Part shown: one piece after another, positions 33,132-40,940 of the stretch
Layout: every line of letters starts with the position of its first letter
Position numbering within the stretch: the first letter of the stretch is position 1
From: Chryseobacterium aquifrigidense
GTDB lineage: Bacteria > Bacteroidota > Bacteroidia > Flavobacteriales > Weeksellaceae
Direction: 5' to 3'
Assembly (NCBI RefSeq): GCF_006716485.1
Contig: NZ_VFPD01000003.1
Span: forward strand, 296,957-360,956
Length of the DNA stretch: 64,000 nt
Notes under the pieces: generated by a model
The model's database searches: none
Told to the model about the DNA's origin: nothing
The model's input: the letters and a program-made list of their open reading frames with translations, nothing else
Made by a program: the position numbers and the translations under genes

Positions 33132-33662
33132 TTACTTTACCTGGTTTTTAAAGTTTTGTATCTTACTTTTCAGATCATTCAGCATATCCGGATTGATGAC
33201 TCCGCTTTCCATATCAAAATTTTCATAGAATTTTGGCAATGAAAAAGTTTCCTTGATATCTGCTGCAAACTGTGGGAAAAATGTTTTTGCCGTATTCATC
33301 ACATTTCCGCCGCCGTAACCTCCGGGAGAGGTGCTCATCAGAAGCATGGGTTTATTCTGAAATACTTTTACATTAATCCTTGAGGACCAGTCGAAGACAT
33401 TTTTAAAAGCTGAGCTGTAAGAACGGTTGTGTTCTGCAAGAGAGCAAATAATCACATCACATTCTTCAATAGCTTTTAAAAACTGATGGGCTTCATCCGG
33501 AAATCCTTTCTTTTCAAGATCTACTGAGAATACCGGCATAGTGAAATCGTTGAGGTCAATCAGATTGATTTCCTCATCCTGAAAATCTTTCAGGACAAAT
33601 TTTACCAGTTCCCTGTTGATAGAAGTGGAAGACGTACTTCCCGCAAATGCTAATATTTTCAT
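33132..33662 (-). CDS. NADPH-dependent FMN reductase-like flavoprotein
   Basis: A 176-aa flavodoxin-like protein. The FMN phosphate loop is AGSTSSTSINREL (residues 7-19). The SLAEHNRSYSSAFKNVFDW segment contains the conserved E-x-N-x-S/G-x-x-x-x-K pattern, and STSPGGYGGGN the second flavin loop. It probably reduces quinones, azo compounds or other electrophiles with NAD(P)H. It lies 22 bases after the pirin gene, and pirin-flavoreductase pairs are frequent. Confidence 0.87.
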   Translation of the reverse strand: MKILAFAGSTSSTSINRELVKFVLKDFQDEEINLIDLNDFTMPVFSVDLEKKGFPDEAHQFLKAIEECDVIICSLAEHNRSYSSAFKNVFDWSSRINVKVFQNKPMLLMSTSPGGYGGGNVMNTAKTFFPQFAADIKETFSLPKFYENFDMESGVINPDMLNDLKSKIQNFKNQVK

Positions 33663-33684
33663 GGTTGATAAAGCTGGGCTGAAA

Positions 33685-34584
33685 TTATTTTCTGTTTAAA
33701 ATAGCTTTAGGTAGCGGAACATATTCGTTTTCATCGCCCGGAACCAAAGGAAATGCTTCATGATTCTGATCATTCCAGTTTACCTTTGCCTGTTCGATTA
33801 ATTCCTTGTCAGAGTTAACAAAATTCCAGAATATAAAACGCTCTTCATCGAATGGCTCACCACCAAAAAGATAAACCGTTCCGTTTTCGCTCATTTCAAA
33901 TTCGCAAAGCTTGGTATCTTTAGCGATCATCAGCTGTTTTGAACCATAAGAATTTCCATCGGTAGTTACTGTTCCATCCAGAACATACATGGCTGCTTCT
34001 CCGTAAAGATCCTTTCCGATACTGATTTTCTTAGCTTCTTTGGTTTTGATTTCAATGAAAAATAATTTGCTGTGTACCGGAACTGCAGACGTTCTTCCAA
34101 ATGCTTCTCCTGCAATTAATTTATACTGAATACCATCTTCTTCCCAAACCGGAATTTCATCTGCTTCAATATGATGAAAAGTAGGTTCAGACTGTTCAAG
34201 ATGCTTAGGAAGACCTACCCAGATCTGAAATCCGTGAAGTCTTTTATCACTGTGTCTTAAATATTCAGGGGTTCTTTCTGAATGTACCACTCCTTTTCCG
34301 GCAGTCATCCAGTTAACAGCACCTGGTTTTATTTCGATAGCGCTTCCGATACTGTCTCTATGAAAGATAGAGCCTTCCAGCAGATAAGTTAATGTAGATA
34401 AACCGATATGCGGATGTGGCGGAACATCAAGATTCTGATAATCTTTCAATTCTGAAGGTCCCATGTGGTCAATAAAAACGAAAGGTCCAACGGCTCTTTT
34501 TTCACGGAAAGGAAGAAGTCTTCCTACCAAGAAATTTCCGATATCTGCTGCTTTTTCTTCAATAATAAGTCCAATATTTGACAT
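33685..34584 (-). CDS. Pirin-family cupin protein
   Basis: A 299-aa bicupin. The N-terminal cupin carries the metal-binding pattern PPHPHIGLSTLTYLLEGSIFHRDS followed by AGKGVVHSER, supplying the His and Glu ligands. The C-terminal cupin begins near residue 180. Pirins include quercetin dioxygenase-like enzymes and redox sensors. It heads the tight run of FMN reductase, TMEM175, ferredoxin-like, OsmC and GNAT genes. A second, only distantly related pirin is encoded 0.5 kb upstream. Confidence 0.9.
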   Translation of the reverse strand: MSNIGLIIEEKAADIGNFLVGRLLPFREKRAVGPFVFIDHMGPSELKDYQNLDVPPHPHIGLSTLTYLLEGSIFHRDSIGSAIEIKPGAVNWMTAGKGVVHSERTPEYLRHSDKRLHGFQIWVGLPKHLEQSEPTFHHIEADEIPVWEEDGIQYKLIAGEAFGRTSAVPVHSKLFFIEIKTKEAKKISIGKDLYGEAAMYVLDGTVTTDGNSYGSKQLMIAKDTKLCEFEMSENGTVYLFGGEPFDEERFIFWNFVNSDKELIEQAKVNWNDQNHEAFPLVPGDENEYVPLPKAILNRK

Positions 34585-34642
34585 GATAATGTGATACTTT
34601 TTAAAATGTTATTTAAATAAATTGATGATTGCTGATAGAGAT

Positions 34643-34954
34643 TTAAAGTTTGTCGTAGCCTTCAAATCTCTCATCTACGATACGTTTCCATTCAGGATGC
34701 TTCCTGATAAAAGCGAAAACATAAGGACAGAATGGAAGAAGCTTTTTCCCGCTTTCTTCAATATAATTTAATGTTTTCTCTACTACTGCAGCTGCTGCAC
34801 CTGTTCCGGCCAGTTCCGGTTCTGTTTCAGTGTGTATTAAAGAAATCTGATGCATGGTTTCGCGGTAATCAATAAATGCAAAATGTCCGTTGAATTCTAT
34901 TTCAAATCTTTTTTCGGCTTTTACAAGAGGTATATTTTCAAATTCTGGTTTCAT
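34643..34954 (-). CDS. Short GNAT-family acetyltransferase
   Basis: A 103-aa protein of the same short type as the one at 31649-31936. The acetyl-CoA loop is in PELAGTGAAAAVVEKTLNYIEE, and LPFCPYVFAFIRKHPEW is the characteristic C-terminal block. Substrate unknown. It sits between the two pirin genes on the same strand, so it probably belongs to the same response group. Confidence 0.83.
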   Translation of the reverse strand: MKPEFENIPLVKAEKRFEIEFNGHFAFIDYRETMHQISLIHTETEPELAGTGAAAAVVEKTLNYIEESGKKLLPFCPYVFAFIRKHPEWKRIVDERFEGYDKL

Positions 34955-35013
34955 AATATTTGTACTAAAAGTGTCACGTTTCCTATAAAGGAGGAAATTG
35001 TGTAAAGACAGTT

Positions 35014-35045
35014 AAACCTTATAGGTTCTAAAACCTATAAGGTTT
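35014..35045. repeat. Perfect palindromic hairpin without T tract
   Basis: AAACCTTATAGGTT-CTAA-AACCTATAAGGTTT, a perfect 14-bp stem, lies 60 bases downstream of the second pirin stop. There is no poly-T run on either strand, so it is more likely a dispersed palindrome or processing site than a classical terminator. Confidence 0.55.
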
Positions 35046-35104
35046 GCCATTATATAAAGTTAATAAAAAAAGGAATAATCAAAGATTAAGATAAATTTAA
35101 ATCT

Positions 35105-35980
35105 TTAATCTTCCAGGTATCCGAATTTTCCGGTATTAAAATCCTCAAAAGCCTGCATGATTTCTTCTCTGGAATTCATCACAAAAGGTCCGTGAGGGTA
35201 AATAGGTTCGTTGATAGGCTCGCCGCTGATGATTAAAACCACAGCATCTTCTTTGGCTTCGATAGTAAACGTTTCACCTACATTTTTAAATAATGCAAAA
35301 TGATCGGGTTTAACTGTTTCTTCTTCATTAATGATAATGCTTCCTTCAATTACCAAAGCTGCAGTATTGAAATGGGCAGGGAAATTAAACTCTGCCTTTC
35401 CTCCTGCTTTCAGTTTGGCATTCATCATATGAACGGGAGTGAAAGTACTCGCAGGTCCTTTATGGCCGTCATATTCTCCGGCAATTACTTCTATGTAGCC
35501 ATTTTCACCCAGATCAACTTTTTCCATTGCAGCGTTGTCAATAGCCTGATATTTTGGGCAGCTCATTTTATCTTTTGCCGGAAGATTCACCCAAAGCTGA
35601 ACCATCTGAAAAATTCCTCCTTCTTTTGCCCACTCCGTTTCATGGTATTCTTTATGGAGAACTCCTTTGGCGGCAGTCATCCATTGAACATCACCTTCTC
35701 CGATAACACCGCCGCCGCCAGCGCTGTCATGGTGTTCTACTTTTCCGCTATACGCTATCGTTACCGTTTCAAAGCCTCTGTGCGGATGTACTCCTACACC
35801 TCTTGGTCTGTCTGAACCATTGAAATGAAATTTTGAATTGTAATCCAGCATAATAAACGGGTCCATTCTTTTCATATCCAATCCAGGTACTCCCGGAATG
35901 AAATTGTGAACCCTGAATCCATCGCCTACAAAGTGTGCAGGTCTTGGAGATACTACGATTTCTATTTTTTTAGTTGCCAT
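35105..35980 (-). CDS. Pirin-family cupin protein (second copy)
   Basis: A 291-aa pirin. Metal ligands are expected in GVGVHPHRGFETVTIAYSG, then HHDSAGGGG and AAKGVLHKEYH. These are the classic HPHRGFET, H and E ligands of pirin, so it looks catalytically competent. I start at ATG 35980 (MATKKIE). A longer in-frame start at 36031 lies upstream of a perfect -7 box and is unlikely. It is probably the first gene of the pirin-GNAT-pirin-reductase run. Confidence 0.9.
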   Translation of the reverse strand: MATKKIEIVVSPRPAHFVGDGFRVHNFIPGVPGLDMKRMDPFIMLDYNSKFHFNGSDRPRGVGVHPHRGFETVTIAYSGKVEHHDSAGGGGVIGEGDVQWMTAAKGVLHKEYHETEWAKEGGIFQMVQLWVNLPAKDKMSCPKYQAIDNAAMEKVDLGENGYIEVIAGEYDGHKGPASTFTPVHMMNAKLKAGGKAEFNFPAHFNTAALVIEGSIIINEEETVKPDHFALFKNVGETFTIEAKEDAVVLIISGEPINEPIYPHGPFVMNSREEIMQAFEDFNTGKFGYLED

Positions 35981-36000
35981 CACATTGTTGATTATGTAAA

Positions 36001-36008
36001 CAAAATTA
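36001..36008 (-). promoter_or_regulatory. -7 box of the second pirin gene
   Basis: The minus strand reads TAATTTTG, 20 bases before the ATG at 35980. Its position inside the longer possible reading frame supports the shorter start. Confidence 0.6.
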
Positions 36009-36137
36009 CCATACTTATCTGCGAAAAGCATTGATCTGTGTTAAGTTCGTAGCAAGGGCAGAATACAGAAAATGCAAATTGGCAGAACTGTTTATTGATC
36101 TGCCTTATGTTTCGTTATTTTACGACTTTACTTCTGA

Positions 36138-37541
36138 TTATTCCTCCTTAGACTGCATGTTTTTCCCATCCGAAATATGGAGCCTTCTGAACACCAATCC
36201 GGATAAAATTGTTAATATTCCTACTGTGAGAAAGGTTAACCGGAATGCGTTGTGAATTTCGCCATTAATCAGATCTGTATTTTCAAACAGCTTTAAAACA
36301 ATCAGTCCGAAGGCAATTCCGAAACCGATTGCTAATTGCTGGTTAACGGAGATTAATGAGTTTCCGCTGCTGGTCTGGAAATTTCGGAGGTCGGCAATGG
36401 AAATAGTGTTCATGGAAGTGAACTGTATTGAGTTGAAAAAGCCCAGTATCGCAATAATGGGAACAAACCAATATAAAGAAGTGTGGATATCAGGAATGGC
36501 AAGCAGACAGATCAGCGTACCGATAATGAAGGTATTCACCATTAAGGTCTGACGATAGCCATATTTATCTAAAATTTTTATTACAGAGGATTTTCCAAAT
36601 ATTGCTGTTAAAGCCATGGGCGCAATGATCCAGCCCGAAGTTACCGCAGACTGTTTATAGGCAATCTGAATCATCAATGGAAGTAACAACGGAACGGAAC
36701 TGATCCCTAATCTGGTGGCCAGGTTTCCTACAATACCCACACGGAAAGTTCGTACCTGAAACAGATTTAATGGGAAAATAGGATTTCCTCCTCTTTTTGC
36801 ATGTTTATAATAATAGTACAGAAACAGGAATCCCATGATAAATACCAATAAGACAGGGGTAATATTCTGAATGTCTCCGAAAAGTTCCAGTGAAACAGAA
36901 AGCAGGAGAGAGGCTGCTGCAAAAATCAGGAAACCTTTCAAATCAAAATCAACATCATCGGATTTGTAATTGGGCATGAATTTTAACCCCAAAACAATTC
37001 CCAGCACCCCAATCGGAATATTGATGAGGAATATCCAGTGCCACGAAAGGTAATCTACCATATACCCTCCGACCAGCGGCCCTAATACAGGTCCGATGAG
37101 AGCTGGAATAATAGCAAAGTTCATCGCTTTGAGCAGTTCGTTTTTATCAAATGTTTTGATGAGCGCCAGTTTTCCGACAGGAGTCATCAGGCTTCCTCCA
37201 ACTCCCTGAACTACCCTTGAAATAACAAGATGGGTAAGGTTTTGGGACAAAGAACAAAACAGCGAACCCAGACTGAATAATACCAGAGAAAATATAAATA
37301 TTTTTTTTGTCCCAAACCGGTCTGCAAGAAATCCACTCGCTGGCATAAAAACAGCAAGGGTTAGAACATAACTGATAATAGCATTTTGCATATTGAGTGG
37401 AGACTCATTCAGATCTTTTGCAATAGCGGGTAAAGAAGTATTCAGGATTGTGGAATCCAGCATTTGCATGAAAATAGCAGTAGCCAGAATTAAGGGAAGT
37501 ATTTTTTTTACGGATGTCTGTTGTGTATTTGCTTCTGTCAT
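36138..37541 (-). CDS. MFS drug exporter, DHA2 (EmrB/QacA-like) type
   Basis: A 467-aa major-facilitator protein with about 14 hydrophobic segments. Motif D1 is seen in MLDSTILNTSLPAIAKDL, motif A in GFLADRFGTKKIFI, and motif C in IIPALIGPVLGPLVGGYM, which mark drug/proton antiporters. It probably expels a toxic compound in exchange for protons. No TolC or EmrA-like partner is adjacent. It is flanked by a terminator region and pirin genes. Confidence 0.9.
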   Translation of the reverse strand: MTEANTQQTSVKKILPLILATAIFMQMLDSTILNTSLPAIAKDLNESPLNMQNAIISYVLTLAVFMPASGFLADRFGTKKIFIFSLVLFSLGSLFCSLSQNLTHLVISRVVQGVGGSLMTPVGKLALIKTFDKNELLKAMNFAIIPALIGPVLGPLVGGYMVDYLSWHWIFLINIPIGVLGIVLGLKFMPNYKSDDVDFDLKGFLIFAAASLLLSVSLELFGDIQNITPVLLVFIMGFLFLYYYYKHAKRGGNPIFPLNLFQVRTFRVGIVGNLATRLGISSVPLLLPLMIQIAYKQSAVTSGWIIAPMALTAIFGKSSVIKILDKYGYRQTLMVNTFIIGTLICLLAIPDIHTSLYWFVPIIAILGFFNSIQFTSMNTISIADLRNFQTSSGNSLISVNQQLAIGFGIAFGLIVLKLFENTDLINGEIHNAFRLTFLTVGILTILSGLVFRRLHISDGKNMQSKEE

Positions 37542-37644
37542 TTTGTACCGGCTGGGTTATAAAAAAATCCCAGACTTATTTGATTTGAAGAACCGCTTAC
37601 TCTAAGCGCTTTGATTCTTAGATAAAGAAATCCATATAAAATTA

Positions 37645-37676
37645 AAAAAGTCCTGTGAAATTTCACAGGACTTTTT
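37645..37676 (-). terminator. Terminator downstream of the 37680 gene
   Basis: A perfect palindrome AAAAAGTCCTGTGAAA/TTTCACAGGACTTTTT starts 3 bases beyond the stop of the minus-strand gene. A T-rich stretch follows on that strand. Confidence 0.85.
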
Positions 37677-37679
37677 GAT

Positions 37680-38492
37680 TTATTTTCTAGGTTTTTCTAC
37701 TCCTTTCCATTCATCACCGGCTTTTCTATACTGGCTTAAGGTAAAAGTTTTGAAATCCTTTGTTTTATATTCGATGTTATCAGTATTCTGTTCAAAAGGC
37801 ATGATATAATAATATTCAATATCTGTTTTATCAGACTTGTTTCCTTTTTTTACAGAAGGAACATATTTTGAAAATTTATAGCTTGGAAGATATTGTTTCA
37901 ATCTTGCGTAGAAAGCTTTGTCTTCTTTTTCGCTAGGGATGATATCTACAATATTCAGATCATCTTTTTTCTTGTCAATCCAAAGATAGTAGGTTTTTTC
38001 TTCTCCTATATTTCTGTTGAATGAGTTAAAAGCAAATAATTCTTTCGGAACAAGTTCCTTGATTTTTTCAGGATCAACCTTCGTGTAATATTGTCCTTTT
38101 GAAGGATCTACATATGTTTCAAGGTTGTACATTAAAACAGAATTATTTTCAAATTTTTTATTTTTAAAATATTGATTTAATGATAATTCTGCAGTCGCTC
38201 TAAGTTCTTTTCCTCTGGCATCCAGTTTTTTGGTCGGATTCTGAGGGTTTACATATTTTACAAATTCATATAAAACGACAGGTTTTATATCTTTAAGGTG
38301 AGGATAAGTTTTCAGTTGCTCTGCTTTAACCAGCCAGTAGAATTGTTGGTAGTAGTCATCCTTATCTTGGTCTTTCACACTCTTATAAGCCAAAGCAAGC
38401 TTCTTTGAATTCAGATATTTGCCGTATTTTCCCTGTCCAAAAGCAAAACTTATGGTCAATAAAGCAAATAAAACAGTAAGGTTTCTTCTCAT
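37680..38492 (-). CDS. Hypothetical secreted protein (270 aa)
   Basis: The signal peptide is MRRNLTVLFALLTISFAFGQ with probable cleavage after FGQ. The start at 38492 is chosen for this; an ATG at 38522 would put ten polar residues in front and lies within the -7 box. The mature part is lysine- and tyrosine-rich (26% charged by eye) with no recognised domain or cysteines. It is expected in the periplasm or outside. Confidence 0.7.
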   Translation of the reverse strand: MRRNLTVLFALLTISFAFGQGKYGKYLNSKKLALAYKSVKDQDKDDYYQQFYWLVKAEQLKTYPHLKDIKPVVLYEFVKYVNPQNPTKKLDARGKELRATAELSLNQYFKNKKFENNSVLMYNLETYVDPSKGQYYTKVDPEKIKELVPKELFAFNSFNRNIGEEKTYYLWIDKKKDDLNIVDIIPSEKEDKAFYARLKQYLPSYKFSKYVPSVKKGNKSDKTDIEYYYIMPFEQNTDNIEYKTKDFKTFTLSQYRKAGDEWKGVEKPRK

Positions 38493-38519
38493 TTTTTTAT
38501 AATTGATATTTTCGTTTTC

Positions 38520-38527
38520 CAAATATA
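38520..38527 (-). promoter_or_regulatory. -7 box of the 37680-38492 gene
   Basis: The minus strand reads TATATTTG (TAnnTTTG), 27 bases before the ATG at 38492. Confidence 0.5.
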
Positions 38528-38705
38528 ATTATTTATTAGATATTATTTTGGATTGTGAGTTAAATTATGCCATATTGTTATTGTTAATTCAAGAAAAAAT
38601 CCTGTATTGCTACAGGATTGATAAATTATAACTGAGGGAGTTATATGTTTGAATGAAAAAAATATACATTTTAATAATCAACTAATACTATTGAATAGTT
38701 GAAAT

Positions 38706-38860
38706 AAACGCTATGGTTGCAATGTTTATATTTGATCTTATCTATTTCGTTCGCAAAGGCACTTCGTTCAGCTAGTGTGTCAGTTTGTTAATTGCTGAGT
38801 GAAACGCCATTGCGATCGTTTTTAAATATTAGAAATATCTTAGCGTACTCTGCGTTAAAA
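38706..38860. repeat. Dispersed long-hairpin repeat, copy A
   Basis: Two nested inverted repeats form one long imperfect hairpin. The inner arms are 38751-38772 (TCGCAAAGGCACTTCG...) and 38794-38815, 17 of 22 positions complementary. The outer arms are AAACGCTATGGTTGCAATG at 38706 onwards and TTAGCGTACTCTGCGTT near 38840-38857. Related copies are at 55.0, 55.2, 60.96 and 63.6 kb. A 7-base tandem (CCCGAAA x3, 38864-38884) follows. No gene occurs between 38493 and 38950. Confidence 0.7.
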
Positions 38861-38950
38861 TATCCCGAAACCCGAAACCCGAAACCTCGAATCACGAAAC
38901 AGATTCGCCAGCGCAGCGGATTGACGATTGACATTTTATCAAATACCTCT

Positions 38951-40618
38951 CTAATACGAAGTTTCATGCACTTTCACAGCTCTTCCGCTCGGATCATTCA
39001 TTTTTTTGAACGCTTCATCCCATTCTAAGGCAATAGGAGTAGAACAAGCTACGGATGGCACTGATGGAACGGTAGCAGCTGCTGTTTCACTTGGGAAATG
39101 TTCTTCAAAAATAGTTCGGTATCGGTATTCTTCTTTGTTCTGTGGAGTGTTTAGCGGGAATCTGAATCTTGCATTAGTCATCATTTCATCCGTTACTTCT
39201 TTTTCAGCAACCTCTTTTAAAGTATCGATCCAAGAATAACCTACACCGTCCGAGAATTGTTCTTTCTGTCTCCATACAATTGAATCCGGTAGTAAATCTT
39301 CAAAAGCCTTTCTCAATACCCACTTTTCAATTTTTCCTTCAGCAGTACTGATCATTTTATCCTGAGGGTTAATGGTCATTGCAATATCCATGAATTCTTT
39401 ATCAAGGAAAGGCACTCTTCCTTCAATTCCCCAGCTCATCAATGCTTTGTTAGCTCTTAAGCAGTCATAAAGGTGTAGTTTACCCAGTTTTCTTACTGTT
39501 TCATCGTGGAATTCTTTTGTGTTAGGAGCTTTATGGAAATATAAATAACCTCCGAACAATTCATCAGAACCTTCTCCTGAAAGCACCATTTTAATTCCCA
39601 TGGATTTGATGACTCTTGCCAAAAGATACATTGGGGTAGATGCTCTGATGGTGGTTACATCATAAGTTTCAAGGTGATAAATGACGTCACGTACCGCGTC
39701 CAGTCCTTCCTGAACGGTAAAGTTAACTTCATGGTGAACAGATCCGATGTGTTCTGCAGCTTTTTGAGCCGCTGCAAGATCCGGAGAACCAACCAGTCCT
39801 ACTGCGAAACTGTGAAGTCTCGGATACCATGCTTCCTGAGTATCACCACTTTCAATTCTCTGGCGGGCAAATTTTGCAGTGATGGCGGAAATCACAGATG
39901 AATCTAAACCTCCTGAAAGAAGTACTCCATAAGGAACGTCACTCATCAGTTGTCTGTGAACGGCATCTTCAAGACCTTTTCTCAGTTTTGAAATGTCGGT
40001 TTCATTGTCTTTTACATGATCAAAACTCTCCCATTCTCTTGTATACCATTGTTGAAGTTCGGTTCCGTTCGGGCTGTACATTAAGTGTCCCGGTAAGAAA
40101 GTTTCTATTTTTTTACAGATGCCTTCAAGAGCTTTTAATTCAGAAGCTACATAATAGTTCCCGTTTTTATCCCAGCCCTGATAAAGCGGACAGATTCCCA
40201 TATGATCGCGGGCAATAAGATAAATATCATTTTCAGTATCATATAAAGCGAATGCGAAAATTCCGTTGAGTTTCTCCACGAAATCTTTTCCGTATTTTCT
40301 GTACAATGCGAGGATCACCTCACAGTCAGACTGAGTCTGAAACTCATAATCGGGAAATTCTTCTTTTAATTCTCTATGGTTGTAGATTTCGCCGTTTACA
40401 GCTAATACTACTTTTCCGTCTTTCGTAAATAAAGGTTGTTTGCCGGAGGTAGGATCTACGATTGCCAGTCTTTCGTGAGAAAAAATTACTTTCTCATCCT
40501 GAAAAACTCCACTCCAATCCGGTCCTCTATGACGGATTTTTTTTGACATTTCCAATACCTGAGGTCTTAATACTTCAGTTTTTTGCTTGGCATCAAATAA
40601 ACATACAATTCCACACAT
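38951..40618 (-). CDS. asnB: Glutamine-hydrolysing asparagine synthase B
   Basis: Makes asparagine from aspartate, ATP and glutamine. Cys2 (MCGIVCLF) is the glutaminase nucleophile, with RHRGPDWSG and VNGEIYNHRELK in the N-terminal domain. SGGLDSS is the PP-loop of the synthetase domain, and SGEGSDELFGGY is also present. Length 555 aa is normal for AsnB. A good Bacteroidota promoter lies upstream. The window also encodes an asparaginase (5550-6566), but they are far apart. Confidence 0.95.
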   Translation of the reverse strand: MCGIVCLFDAKQKTEVLRPQVLEMSKKIRHRGPDWSGVFQDEKVIFSHERLAIVDPTSGKQPLFTKDGKVVLAVNGEIYNHRELKEEFPDYEFQTQSDCEVILALYRKYGKDFVEKLNGIFAFALYDTENDIYLIARDHMGICPLYQGWDKNGNYYVASELKALEGICKKIETFLPGHLMYSPNGTELQQWYTREWESFDHVKDNETDISKLRKGLEDAVHRQLMSDVPYGVLLSGGLDSSVISAITAKFARQRIESGDTQEAWYPRLHSFAVGLVGSPDLAAAQKAAEHIGSVHHEVNFTVQEGLDAVRDVIYHLETYDVTTIRASTPMYLLARVIKSMGIKMVLSGEGSDELFGGYLYFHKAPNTKEFHDETVRKLGKLHLYDCLRANKALMSWGIEGRVPFLDKEFMDIAMTINPQDKMISTAEGKIEKWVLRKAFEDLLPDSIVWRQKEQFSDGVGYSWIDTLKEVAEKEVTDEMMTNARFRFPLNTPQNKEEYRYRTIFEEHFPSETAAATVPSVPSVACSTPIALEWDEAFKKMNDPSGRAVKVHETSY

Positions 40619-40639
40619 GATTTTTTATTATTTATGGAA

Positions 40640-40670
40640 CAAAAGTAAAAGTGATGTTTATAAATAACAA
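40640..40670 (-). promoter_or_regulatory. asnB promoter
   Basis: On the minus strand TTG is separated by 20 bases from TACTTTTG (-7 box), 21 bases before the asnB ATG. Spacing fits the Bacteroidota sigma-A consensus. Confidence 0.65.
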
Positions 40671-40903
40671 TTAAAAATGTTTAAATGTGAAAATTTTTAA
40701 TTAATTAGTACTTTAAAGTTAAAAATTTTAACTAATTGTTGAAATTTGCATGTGTTTGATTAATTTTTTTCGTAGCGCTAAAATTCGTTCAATCTCTATA
40801 CGAAATAAAAATGACATATTTATTAATCTATGGTAATTAATTATATGAATTTTACCCTTTACTTTGTGGCTCGAAATAATTTTTTTTCATCATTTGTGTT
40901 TTT
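40671..40903. other. AT-rich spacer between asnB and the PNGase F-like gene
   Basis: About 230 bases with no convincing gene. It contains a near-palindrome around 40711-40740 (AAAGTTAAAAATTTTAACT) and a TACTTTG motif on the plus strand near 40861. It is followed by a hairpin whose T tract suits plus-strand transcription. Confidence 0.4.
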
Positions 40904-40940
40904 ACCTTCTTGCACTTCTCATGCAAGAAGGTTTTGTTTT
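40904..40940 (+). terminator. Plus-strand terminator-like hairpin with no upstream gene
   Basis: The stem is ACCTTCTTGCA/TGCAAGAAGGT (11 bp, loop CTTCTCA), with TTTGTTTTTATT after it on the plus strand. On the minus strand, where the neighbouring gene ends, the following bases are A-rich instead. It may terminate a short plus-strand RNA or act inefficiently for the minus-strand gene. Confidence 0.5.

Noticed and set aside
36031..36255. 74-codon plus-strand frame between pirin and MFS genes
   Set aside because: It overlaps the 3' end of the MFS exporter gene antisense; the protein shows no features.
38706..38884. Repeat copy A considered as a CRISPR array because of short direct repeats (CCCGAAA x3)
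   Set aside because: The direct repeats are 7 bases without spacers, there are no cas genes, and the main structure is a nested inverted repeat.
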